Shown: one piece after another, positions 22,340 through 31,399 of the stretch
Numbering within the stretch: the stretch's first letter is position 1
How the letters are laid out: each line of letters begins with the position of its first letter
Assembly (NCBI GenBank): GCA_008828725.1
Contig: MEHQ01003579.1
Span: 62,001-126,000, forward strand
Reading direction: 5' to 3'
DNA from: Saccharina japonica
Lineage: Eukaryota > Sar > Phaeophyceae > Laminariales > Laminariaceae
DNA length: 64,000 bases
Program-made: the position numbers and the translations under genes
Notes under the pieces: generated by a model
What the model saw: only the letters and a program-made list of their open reading frames with translations
The model's database searches: none
Told to the model about the DNA's origin: nothing

Positions 22340-22411
22340 CTATGAGTGATGACCCACCAAAAAAACAACTTTATTTTAAAGAACCTTTTTTTGGTGGCTC
22401 ATCACCCATAG
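22340..22411. repeat. ~26-bp-arm hairpin
   Basis: CTATGAGTGATGACCCACC followed by an A-run pairs with a T-run followed by GGTGGCTCATCACCCATAG with few mismatches around a ~19-nt AT-rich loop. The flanks both carry GGCGACGAC. It may be a small MITE. Confidence 0.65.
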
Positions 22412-22729
22412 CCCATAATAGGCGACGACGGCCAAATATCGGGCGAAACAAAACAAAACAAAAATTCGTTGGTCCACAGGGGCTCACAATTGTGTGCAAA
22501 CTTTCAGGATCTCCCTCAAAAACGGCCATGGACTTCCGACGCTAAAACAGTTACAGTAATATTATGGACACACATCTATTTGATTCAGCTTGAACCAGCT
22601 CGTACTGGTACTACGAGCAGTACTGCTGTAATGTGTTGCGTACGAAGGCCCGTGGGCACGCGAACTCCCAGCAGGAAGAGCGGCCACATCCACAACTCAA
22701 AGAATAGCACCCCTGGCATCGCCTGAGGC

Positions 22730-22737
22730 TATACAAG
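22730..22737 (+). promoter_or_regulatory. candidate TATA box (TATACAAG)
   Basis: It lies 58 nt before the ATG at 22788, at the same position as TATATAAG in the duplicate. Confidence 0.5.
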
Positions 22738-22787
22738 AACGAAATACTCTCAACGAGATAAGAACGTGGCACCCGCGGAGCGTGCTA

Positions 22788-23129
22788 ATGGCGGAGCACC
22801 TTGCAGCGTTTGCGTTTGCCACGGCTGTGAGGATTCTGGATATGTCAAAGGAGGCTAAACAGTGCGAGGTGGAAGTTGCACGAATAGCAGTCCGAACGCA
22901 AAACGTTTTAGGAACTCTCGATGGTGTCGGTGGGCATTTCAGCGACCAGGTTGGACTGGAGGCTAGTTTGTTGGAGCTCAAGAGCGTGCTCGAGAACGTA
23001 CAGGCCCTTGTTGGCCGCTGCGGCCCCTCGAGAATGCCAAAGCGAATCAGAGACGCCATGTTCCAGCAAAGCAACCCTAACAAGCAGGCACTCATCGATG
23101 CGGAGCGAAAGCTGGAAGTCATCACTCAG
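22788..23129 (+). CDS. MLKL/HeLo-like N-terminal helical domain exon, copy 1
   Basis: A 342-nt open exon (114 residues) starting MAEHLAAFAFATAVRILDMS, all helical heptads, with KEAKQCEVEVARIAVRTQNV and an ASLLELKSVLENVQALVGRC segment. The pattern of a first helix, a Cys-bearing second helix, a long helix after a glycine loop, and a last helix after NPNKQALIDAERKLEVITQ resembles the four-helix bundle of MLKL and related HeLo-like/RPW8-like cell-death domains, which insert into membranes when released. That resemblance is by eye. The codons run into CAG/GTGAGG at 23129-23130, a good phase-0 splice donor; unspliced, the frame stops at 23156. The start is set by conservation with the copy at 59009. 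The upstream GTG at 22782 is not conserved. It could be the first exon of the kinase at 32660. Confidence 0.72.
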
Positions 23130-23390
23130 GTGAGGGAGATCTCAGTGGAAGTGTAGAGCTGCAAGCGATTAACTCGGGCAGCAGCAAGTACACTGCTTTA
23201 AGTATATATACAGCAGCTGCTGCTGTGGCGTATAGGCTACGTACGGCAGTAAGGAACACGTACGTGGCTATTATTGTTACAGGCTACGTGTTACAGGCTA
23301 CGTACGAGTGCTGGCGTAGACCCCATATGGTTGTACGCTGTATCCATGAGGCAGAAGGAGAAAATGGCCTTCCTGTAAAAAATGCCCGGT

Positions 23391-23427
23391 GTGTGTGTGT
23401 GTTCTTCACATTAAACCTTCCTTTCCG
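23391..23427 (-). mobile_element. family A 3'-end fragment
   Basis: Only the tail and last ~30 bp remain (TGTGTGTGTGTTCTTCACAT, then TAAACCTTCCTTTC), an extreme 5' truncation. Confidence 0.7.
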
Positions 23428-23771
23428 GTAGCTCCGTTTAACCCTTCTGCATATATTGAACTCTAATTTGAAGTCGTGTGTCTCCGAAACGGGACCGACC
23501 GCGTTTTACCTAAAGGAGTTCAAGTACATTCGGGATTGGAGGTCCCTCGTGTACCACCGTCCCTCGTCAGAGTTGGTAGGGGCCCCGCACAGTCAGGTCG
23601 AGCGGGCCAAAATACCGAAATGATGGGCAGAAAATTGAGGTCCTTATATACCGTTCTCCTTCACCGCGGGGTCCCCTTTTACTACAACAAGAGTCGAAGC
23701 AATGAGGGTTTTTCCGCCGTGTGCACGGCGGTGAAACCCTTTCCTCGGTATGGACGTACACAGCAGTATAT

Positions 23772-23930
23772 ACAGTACGCGACAGCACTTAAGAACTCGG
23801 CAGTTAATAATTTCAGGCTGGATTTTCTGACGAAAATAAGAACACGACCTCTTTTGTTCTGAAAATAGTATAGGACACACCCTGCCTTACATAAGAATTC
23901 CAGCCTGGCCAGAAATATGTCGCGTACACT
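23772..23930. mobile_element. candidate MITE of the AATAAGAA family
   Basis: Ends resembling CAGTACGCGACA and the reverse complement of TGTCGCGTACACTTG enclose AATAAGAA and CCAGCCTGG motifs like those in the pogo-like element. It is absent at the matching site of the second segmental copy, which instead has a SINE. Confidence 0.45.
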
Positions 23931-24572
23931 TGTACAAGTGCATGAATTAGGTTACGAAAACCAACCTTACACAGGATTAACACGCCCCTTGACCACACAC
24001 ACAGCCACACCACACCCCTCCAAATTTGATGTTCGGCGAGCGCGACGGGGGCAAGGGCTGTGCTACTGTGCTACTCTGTTTGTGACAGGAGAAGGAGTGC
24101 GTATTACCTCGAATGCTTTGCGATTATGTGATTACCATATTTTGTATCTGTGTCACGCAAGCCACGAGCAGATACAAAGGTACTGCTAAGACAGAGTATG
24201 CAGTCTGCGGCATGACAAGTTTTGTACGTATATACCATGCCTCATACCACCACACTGCTATTAATAGAACATACTTGGGACTTGATATATGTACCGTTCG
24301 GACACTCACGTCAATGTTGTGAAGACAATATGTTATTATTTGAGTTGCCTTCCAACAATGTGGAGGGCGTTACTCATTCAGAATGAAAAGGTCAAAGTCG
24401 GCGCAATTCGTCGAATGCCACCAATCCCATCCAAGAAATCATCACTTCCTGCGTATTTATATCCTCAAATTGAGTGCGCACTACGTACCACCCTTTACTC
24501 AAGTATTAGGCGACATGTCAACATCTACGCACACTCGGATTTTTGCTTTCTTCACATACTTCGAACTATGAT

Positions 24573-24749
24573 ACACTACCGGCCCTCTCATAAGAAAGGG
24601 CCCCACAAGAAACTCAGCCTAAACATCACGGGGGAAATAAGAAAGTCGACAGCTATTATACTGAAGTTGGTGTGGGACACACCCCTTTCTCAAATAAGAA
24701 AGTCAGCTCAAGCCCGATTTATGGTTTCTTATGAGCGGGCCGGTACTGT
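24573..24749. mobile_element. MITE related to the pogo-like element
   Basis: Terminal inverted repeats of about 25 bp, ACACTACCGGCCCTCTCATA versus ACAGTACCGGCCCGCTCATA, both running into AGAAA. The inside has AATAAGAAAGTC motifs. The second segmental copy lacks this segment. Confidence 0.65.
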
Positions 24750-25290
24750 TTGTATGTGGTCTAGACGGCGAGTTGGCGATGAAAAGCAGCGCACTGCTGT
24801 CTTTTCGTTCTATGTTTCTTGTTTTTTCAGGATAGCACATTTAGCAGTAATATATATCTTGCCCATTAATGATATATCACGAAAAACATCAACTCTTCGT
24901 GCATTTCCTCCATTTCAGCTGAACGAAGGTGCTTGAAAGGGGTATTTAAAAAATAACTACGACGCACCTGAATCGAAGCTTTCTCCCCGATCAAAAAAGC
25001 CAACATTTAAAAGTAAATATGAGTCGAAAAAAAACGCAACCACCGACGATCTTTTTTTTTAATTTTTCGATTTTTCTTCGGAGCAAGTTTGTACATAGGT
25101 CACCCAATGAATTTTCAGAGCACGGGCAACGCTTGTTATGATGTTGTGTTCTGGTTTGGTTGCGCTGGAAATCACAATTTCGAATATATATATATCTATT
25201 ATTTATTCTGTTCTCGAAAACAAACTTATTTTGCTTTTTATTGAACGAAATTGGACCAAATTTACCGGTAGTTTTGGGTAGTTACATTTT

Positions 25291-25920
25291 AGGGCAGCGG
25301 CCAAAAAAAGGTATACCTCGTCCTTTTTCGGTCAAAATCAGGTACATACTTAAAACCAAGTCAAAAACGCACTCCACGTGCGCTGCCATTGGTCCAAAAC
25401 TCGTTGTACCGGTTTTTGCCTCTTCAAAACCCAGGTATACCTGATTTTGTCTACTCTGCTTGACTTTCACCTTTTTTTTGTCGTTTTTAAGCCAATCAGA
25501 GGCCCTTCATAGTTCCACCCTATGCCCCCTATGCAAATGCCGACGTACGCGGAGACCCCCTTCTCCCTTCGCACCTCGCACTACACGCCACTCGAGCGAC
25601 ACACACACATCTGCCTGCATACCTCCGCCGAAATAATACGAGATAGAAGGCTCCCTTTCGGGATTGTGGTTGACTTGGAATACCAGGGGTGTCACAAAAG
25701 TTGAGAAGGGAGAATACAGCAGCAGGCGTTCGTTCCTCGTACTATTAATAGCAGCTGCTCGTATACGTAGCCACCGCGCGAGCACGAAGAGCATGAAAAA
25801 AACTCTACTTTGCACTGCAAGGAACGGCAGGTTCGTGGGGTGCGTTTTAAACTTGATTTTAGCATGTACCTGTTTTTGGCCCCGAACAGACCAGGTGTAC
25901 CTGTTTTTGGCCGCTGCCCT
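25291..25920. mobile_element. 630-bp foldback element with ~100-bp inverted termini
   Basis: It starts AGGGCAGCGGCCAAAAA and ends TTTTTGGCCGCTGCCCT; the inverted arms run about 100 bp with CAGGTAYACCT and CAGGTACAT motifs. The 7-bp ACATTTT flanks both ends (25284-25290 and 25921-25927). The partner of the segmental duplication near 61240 has no such insert. Superfamily is undetermined (hAT or Mutator-like would be candidates). Short open frames inside have no known domain. Confidence 0.78.
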
Positions 25921-25979
25921 ACATTTTATTTCTACTTGTATAATCTAGAGTTTCTTCTATTAATAACTGTCTACGAGTA

Positions 25980-26058
25980 GGGACACTGGGTGTGCTGGAT
26001 GTCGACGGGTAGAAAGGAAGAAGGAAGGTTTAATGTGAAGAATACACACACACACAAA
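25980..26058 (+). mobile_element. family A 3'-end fragment
   Basis: GGGACACTGGGTGTGCTGGA to a TGAAGAATACACACACACAC tail, followed by an A-run; about 75 bp of 3' end only. Confidence 0.75.
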
Positions 26059-26429
26059 AAAAACGTGACTTTCGGGACGTTACCTCAGTCGTGCAAAGCC
26101 AACCATGATCGCCCCGATGGTCGAGTGGTAACCTCGAAGGCTACCAAGGTTGGTTTCCGGGGTTCACATCTCACGTGGGTCGGACTTTTTAGTTTATTTG
26201 CAGAAATAAAAAACAAAAACGGCATCAACTGCTGAGAGCGCCTTGGAAACGTGGGTAGGCGCAATTCGATGCGACTCGACGAGGGAAGAAAGGGCTGAAA
26301 TCCTCTCGCGATCAAAGTGCAAGGCACGAACCGTAGTAGGGGGGGGCTACTTTGTGACCCTGGATCTGAGTTTCGACTATAGGAAGGAGAGAGAACAGAA
26401 GGACAAAGACATAGTAAATGGGATGGAAA

Positions 26430-26460
<31 letters not shown>

Positions 26461-26530
26461 GAGACAACAAATTGTCCTTACGTTACGGCGCAAATCCCAT
26501 GGTCCCCATGGTTATGGCCCAAGTACATAA
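26059..26530. repeat. dispersed repeat interrupted by a SINE
   Basis: The left flank CAAAGCCAACCA (to about 26105) and right flank CGGCGCAAATCCCATGGTCC (from about 26463) are adjacent in the uninterrupted copy at 63325-63425. Confidence 0.7.
26106..26462 (+). mobile_element. tRNA-derived SINE, copy 1
   Basis: The 5' head ATCGCCCCGATGGTCGAGTG, followed by GTAACC and then CCGGGGTTCACATCTC, resembles tRNA internal promoter boxes A and B. The body contains AGTGCAAGGCACGAACC and TTTGTGACCCTGGATCTGAG, and the element ends in an (AAC)n tail (26430-26460). RNA polymerase III transcription of such elements is established for SINEs in general; here it is inferred. The paralogous empty site gives its exact limits. 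Confidence 0.82.
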
Positions 26531-26885
26531 TACCTGGTATATACTTCGGAGTATATACATTAGTGTTATTCGTATATCATACCCGGTATCGCTTTGCGGA
26601 CCCTTCGGGTTCCACTTTTGTTTCAGTATACCTTTTTTGGGTAAGTTAGCCTGTGACCACGGGAATCGACCGTGTCAAGTGTTGGATTAGTACGGACAGA
26701 TGGAGGTACTGGATAGAGAGACCGGCACGGTTTTTAATGTGAAGACAACAACAACAAACAGCAGTGGTGTAGCCGTTTTAAGACCGTCCGGTTTAAGGCC
26801 ACAGTAGTAGAGATAGCTAAGTCGGTTTGTCACGAGAAAAATCTACTTGGAATTAGTATTGTCAGCAGTAGAAGATAAGACCATA

Positions 26886-27060
26886 CAGTTCAGGACACCT
26901 AACAAAAAACAGGCTGATAAGAAAGCCAGACTGAGATTCAAGAGTAACATAAGAAATTCAAGAGTCGTTGTCTTCAAACTAGTGTAGAATGCGCCCTCTC
27001 TCAAATAAGAAATCCAGCCTGGGCCAGCTTTCCTATTTTTTAATAGGTGTCTTTTCGTTT
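26886..27060. mobile_element. MITE of the pogo-like family, right end decayed
   Basis: It begins CAGTTCAGGACACCTAAC after TA and continues AACAGGCTGATAAGAAAGCC, very like the start of the element at 16988. The right side ends in AATAGGTGTCTTTT, the decayed inverse. It has no coding capacity. Confidence 0.65.
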
Positions 27061-27409
27061 CGTTTTAGTTTCATTGTTACCCTCATTCTTATCCGTGTGA
27101 CAAGGAAGAAGTGCTACCTGGCTTGGTGGGTGGCGAGCTGCGTCCTTTTCCTTGGTTATTTATGGTGGTCTTTATTTCCCTTTGTTTTTATTTGCTTGGT
27201 GTATTGCCTGTCGTAGCTTCTCCAGGGGGGCACGACATCGATGCTACAGCCCCTCGCATCATTTATTTTGTTTTATTTATTTATTTTGCCGTGGTCGCTT
27301 TTTGCCTTTATCTCTCTGCCACCCCCGTATTTTCCTAGGATTTTCTTTGATTGCTTAGCTACGTACGTATTCATTTTGTTTTTGTTATTTCCTCTTCTCT
27401 TTCCTGGAC

Positions 27410-28200
27410 TCTCGTGTGTGGCACGAAAACAAAACGGAACTGAGTAGGAAGTGCCACGTATCCGTTGTATTGTGGCGCCCAAGGGAATGGAGACGGAGGG
27501 GGCGGGGGTTCGTAGGGAAACCGCGGCGGACGAAAGCAGGAAGGAGACGGCAGACAGGGTAGGTACCAGACCGACTAGCTAGTAGAACCTGTCTGTACCA
27601 CGGGCACAAACCTGCCTCGGCTGCCTGGAAGGTGCTTTTGGTGTGCTCCGGCTGCCTGTCATTTCTTGTCGTTCTTACGTAGTCTTGCTCTGTTTGCTCT
27701 GTTTGCGCTGTTTTTCAGTCCATTTCATTTCGTTTCATTTAATTTCATTTTTATTGGCTGTCGCATCTCCTCTGGGAGAAGCACGACACTTTCTTTCTTT
27801 TATTTTGTCATGCTTTTGTTCGGTTATTTGATTGTTGATTTACTTTATTATGTTTACTTTTATTATTTTTTCCCTTTCGCTTTTTTTTCTTCTCTTTTTT
27901 TCTCTTTCATGCACCTGGATTGCTAGCAGGGTAGATCTTGCCTGTCGTATATGAAATTGCATTGTCTGCTCTGCTTACTGCACTGAGCGTAGTATATCTG
28001 TGTCGTAGTTTTGTGACCACATAACTGGTACCTTTTTAGGATGAAGAATCAGCACGGTGGCCCGTGCTGATTCTTCATCCTAAAAAGGTACCAGCCACCG
28101 TGCTGATTCTTCATCCTAAAAAGGTACCAGTTATGTGGTCACAAAACGTGCTGGATGTCGACGGGTAGAAAGGAAGGTTTAATGTGAAGAACACACACAT
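27410..28200 (+). mobile_element. near full-length family A copy (reference copy)
   Basis: About 790 bp from GTGTGTGGCACGAAAAC to the AAGAACACACACA tail. The order is a GC-rich 5' third, T-rich middle with GTCATGCTTTTGTT, GATTGCTAGCAGGGTAG, TTTTGTGACCACATAACTGG, a rearranged inverted block, then GATGTCGACGGGTAGAAAGG and GGTTTAATGTGAAG. Copies elsewhere share the 3' end and differ in 5' extent. It has no open frame or LTR, so it is a non-autonomous retroposon-like element by inference. Confidence 0.8.
28009..28147. repeat. 53-bp perfect inverted repeat inside family A
   Basis: GTTTTGTGACCACATAACTG through CAGCACGGTGG (28009-28060) is repeated in perfect reverse complement at 28095-28147. Between them a 33-bp third piece repeats the reverse strand again. 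Confidence 0.85.
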
Positions 28201-28216
28201 ACTGTAGTAGAGATAA

Positions 28217-28415
28217 GGGCCCGTTTTAACGAAGAAGAAAAAAATCAATTTGGAAAAAAATATATTCAAATCCGCTTTTCATTGGTCAACACACGCACCA
28301 GCACCAAAGATTAGGCATCATATTTGGTGCTGGTGCGTGTGTTGACCAATGAAAAGCGAATTTGAATTTTATTTTTTCCAAATTGAATTTATTTTATACT
28401 CGTTAATTCGGGCCC
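28217..28415. mobile_element. PIF/Harbinger-like MITE, foldback
   Basis: A 199-bp element whose two halves are inverted (GGGCCCG ends; inner arms with CATTGGTCAACACACGCACC and its complement) around a 14-nt loop. TAA flanks both ends (28214-28216 and 28416-28418). A GGGCCCG terminus with a 3-bp TAA duplication fits the Harbinger/Tourist type. It would form a ~90-bp-stem hairpin RNA if transcribed. Confidence 0.8.
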
Positions 28416-28418
28416 TAA

Positions 28419-29290
28419 GACCACGTTTTTGGGCTTGTCGCGGGGTGGTCTGAAAATGGTTGCACCACTCTGTACCAAGGTGCAAATATATATTTGTGTC
28501 TCATTGTTTTCTTTCCTTTTTCATTTGTTCTTTGGGTTGATTTAAGTTTCTCTTGGCTGAGGTGTACGATGGGTGACAGCAGTTATGGCGTATTTTATAT
28601 ACAGCAGAATCGTGCGGTGTTGCACTTTGCATTTCATGTATTATTTTTCCCTGGGGTATTATTCCACTCCGGGTTTTTTTTTTGCTTGTCCTGTGACCAC
28701 GGGCTCTCTTTTTCGCGACCAGTTAATGTGAGAACAACAATGGTATGTATCAGTATCAACAACAGTACGAAACATTGATGCTATTAACCCCTTAAGAACT
28801 GTTCCCACGTTTTTGGGGACAAACTACTTGGATTCAGTGTTTATACTATTTCCAGTAGTAAAAGGGTTAACAGCCAGGGGGCTGAATTTCTTATACATTT
28901 AGGAAAGAGTGCGTTATTCTGTACGGCACACCATCTTCGTTCAGTACGACGACTTACAGTTATTAATAGTGTTCCTTTCTCTCCTGTAAATATCAGCATG
29001 CCTTTCTTTTTATTAATACGAAGTGTACAGAGGACTAGGACGACCGCTCTTGAGAAATGTGTTCGTAATAAATTAAGGCTCGTTTTCTGGCGATAAACAA
29101 TAAAGTCTACCTAAGAAACGGTGTTCAGGGTCGAGCGCTATACTGCAGAACGTCCCATGAATATAGCGTAGCTCGTCCTCAATTATTGGTGTTGACAAAA
29201 TAAGAAATTGAGCCTCGACACAGCTCGACATCAATTCGGCGTTTCTGACTAATAAATAGCAGGCGTTTGCTGTACTATTTTTGTTACGTT
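28419..29290. other. no supported gene
   Basis: Mostly T-rich sequence with palindromic TTATTAATAG motifs near 28970. Nothing codes recognisably. Confidence 0.5.
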
Positions 29291-29291
29291 T

Positions 29292-29480
29292 CTCTTTCCA
29301 TTTATTATTTTCGCCCTTCTTTTCTCTCCCTCTTATATACAGCAGTAGTAGTATTAATAGTAGAAACTCAGATCCGGGGTCACATAGCGGGCTCTCTTCC
29401 CCCCTCCCCGCTACGGTTCGGGCCGTCGTCTTTATCGCGAGAATACTTCAGCTCTTTCTTTCCGCGTTGAATCGCGCGTA
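29292..29480 (-). mobile_element. tRNA-derived SINE, copy 4 (head missing, micro-insertion)
   Basis: It contains ACTCAGATCCGGGGTCAC, CTACGGTTCGGGCC and TTTATCGCGAGAA of the SINE body in reverse orientation; the tRNA-like head is missing. About 24 bp with ACAGCAGTAGTAGTATTAAT (29334-29358) interrupt the conserved body. Confidence 0.7.
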
Positions 29481-29763
29481 ACCACCCTTCGTGCTCGTAT
29501 TAATAGTGTACCAGAGGTACTGTGTTTCCACGGCCCCATCTCGAAGCGAAAGTGTAAAATGCAAAAGGGCGCTAGCCATAAAACGGCATACCGAGAGTGT
29601 TTGAATCAATTTGCCGGTACAGGGGAAATCCGTCACAAGAAACACCATACGACCTACCTTGGCAGCGCTCATTGGCCACAGCACCCCTGTACCGGGATAC
29701 GAACCACAAACGACAGGAAACGCCGGCTTCTATTAATTTCTTCTCTGGTTTTTCTTCACCAAA

Positions 29764-30228
29764 GATGTCAGGAGACGGCACTTTTACCCCTTGACGGACG
29801 GGGTCAAGGCAAATGCCTTGACGGACCTTCCTTGACGGCAAAACCCGGGGACACCAAGTAAAAATCCCCGTTTTTTGGAAAACGCCTGGCCATCTTTTTG
29901 AAAACCTGTATTTTCTTGTTGGGGTTTTGTCCGCCATTTTTTTTCTGCCATGTTTGTTTTTTTCCTCGTCCGGAGTTCAGATCTACGCAGTATACTGATA
30001 TATCACGAGCAACGAGCACAGCAATATCCTCGTATCTTATTGCTCCTTCATGATGTGCTGGAGAAAGCAGAACAACAACAAAAATATAAAAATATACAGG
30101 GGTTTCCACAGATATAACGAGACGTTTTTCTAGCGGGGATAGGGGACAATCCGTCTAGACGGATGGAAATGCCTTGACGGACGCCCTTGACTGACTGACT
30201 GCTTGACGGTTGCCCGTCTCCTGACATC
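29764..30228. mobile_element. MITE with TTGACGG subterminal repeats
   Basis: GATGTCAGGAGACGG (29764-29778) pairs with CCGTCTCCTGACATC (30214-30228). Near both ends CCTTGACGGA is repeated several times. There is no transposase and no unambiguous target duplication. Confidence 0.65.
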
Positions 30229-30559
30229 ATTGTTCTTCACCGTTATCTGGCACGTTTTATCGTTCCATGGCGTCCAAAACACCGATCGATGCTGCCAGCA
30301 ACATGAACCCCATCAACTTTATAACTAAATGAGACAACAGCATACGCCCCATAGGGCAACAACTACAACGAAACAATAACCAATGTCGTTGGATCACCTG
30401 GAGCATGTGAGGAGCCCGTCGCAATTCCCCCTTGCCTGCCCACGTCATGGCTATCGCTCAGCACAGAGGCGATGTAAGCACCACCGTTCTGTGGTGGTAG
30501 TGTCACCCCCTGCTTGTAGTAGTCCGCGTCGCCATGATATTATATAGTCTGTAAAGAAC

Positions 30560-31330
30560 GTCGCTCCTGTCCAACGGCGCCCTTGGATCCTGCCTTGCCC
30601 CCTCGAGATGTATTATGTTATGCTTGCCGTGGACCTCAGGATATATGATGCTGTCCATCTTGATCTTGAATTAGTTTATCGCGTAGTTACCCTGCTTGCC
30701 ACAGTTGTGGAAGGTCGATGTACCCGCTGTCATGGCGACACCACGCCCAGCGACCTCTCCCTCGGCTCCGTCGTTACGTGACAGATCGCCATGGTACAGG
30801 TGATGCGTACTGCTCTAGACCGGATCCATGTTGAAGGTGGGATCGTAGGGAAACCTTGTACGCAGATTTCGTTGGACATTCGGTCGGATAGATTATCTCC
30901 CGTCTTCGCGACCTCGGAGCGCGCGAGAGTCGTCTCCGTGAAGGAGTCGTCCGGATCTTGTCCAGACTTCATGCTGGAATTGACCAGCCGCTCCACGACA
31001 GGAGTGACTTCGTCTGTGACCTTGCCGTACTTGGACGCAACACTACTAGCTCCTGTAGAGCCTTCTGCCCATTTCCACTGATTCCAGTCACATCCCCGAG
31101 CTTCTGTAGCAGGAGAGATGTTGGCGTTTCTGTCAGCAAGTACAAAAAAACGTATTCGTTAGACATATGGTACCCAGTTATGTGCTGGTTAAGAGTAGCC
31201 TGCGCTCCAGCTACGAAAGGAGGCGCAGGAAAGGTCCCTGCCCCGGCCGCTTTCTTGACCGGCGTGGTTTTCCCCTTGATCAAAGTCGAGATGCCCCCAC
31301 GTCTTACGGCGAGCACGACCTCGAGCAATT
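30560..31330 (-). pseudogene. Ty1/Copia-type gag relic
   Basis: Read on the minus strand across two frames, it gives LLQKLGDVTGISGNGQKAL, then SGQDPDDSFTETTLARSEVA and LSDRMSNEICVQGF, the pattern of UBN2/Copia gag proteins (QDPDD, LSDR, ICVQGF). Further on, FHNCGKQGNYAIN is a degraded zinc knuckle, with its first Cys lost and a stop after it. No pol follows on the minus-strand downstream side. It is a truncated, decayed relic. Confidence 0.6.
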
Positions 31331-31399
31331 TATGCCCGTCTTTTACGGAATTTTACTGTAATCGAATGTCCTGAGTCCCTTAATGACGCTGGTGGAGTT

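Larger units (their letters stand above)
22560..25970 (+). repeat. segmental duplication, copy 1
   Basis: Collinear with 58740-61290 in the same orientation. It includes the promoter and helical-domain exon, the GTTCGGGATTGGAGGTCC-like region, the stretch with GGGCAAGGGCTRTGCTAC, and the GAACGAAATTGGACCAAAT tail. The exon is almost identical between copies; flanks have diverged and carry different insertions, so the duplication predates several transposition events. Confidence 0.85.

Noticed and set aside
22697-23125. Minus-strand open frame with a near-identical partner at 58918-59346
   Set aside because: Antisense of the helical exon; its conservation follows from the sense exon and the duplication.
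28784-28870. Possible 80-bp piggyBac-like element (TTAA at both ends, CCCCTT and AAAGGG inside)
   Set aside because: Too short, termini match only over a few bases; chance is adequate.
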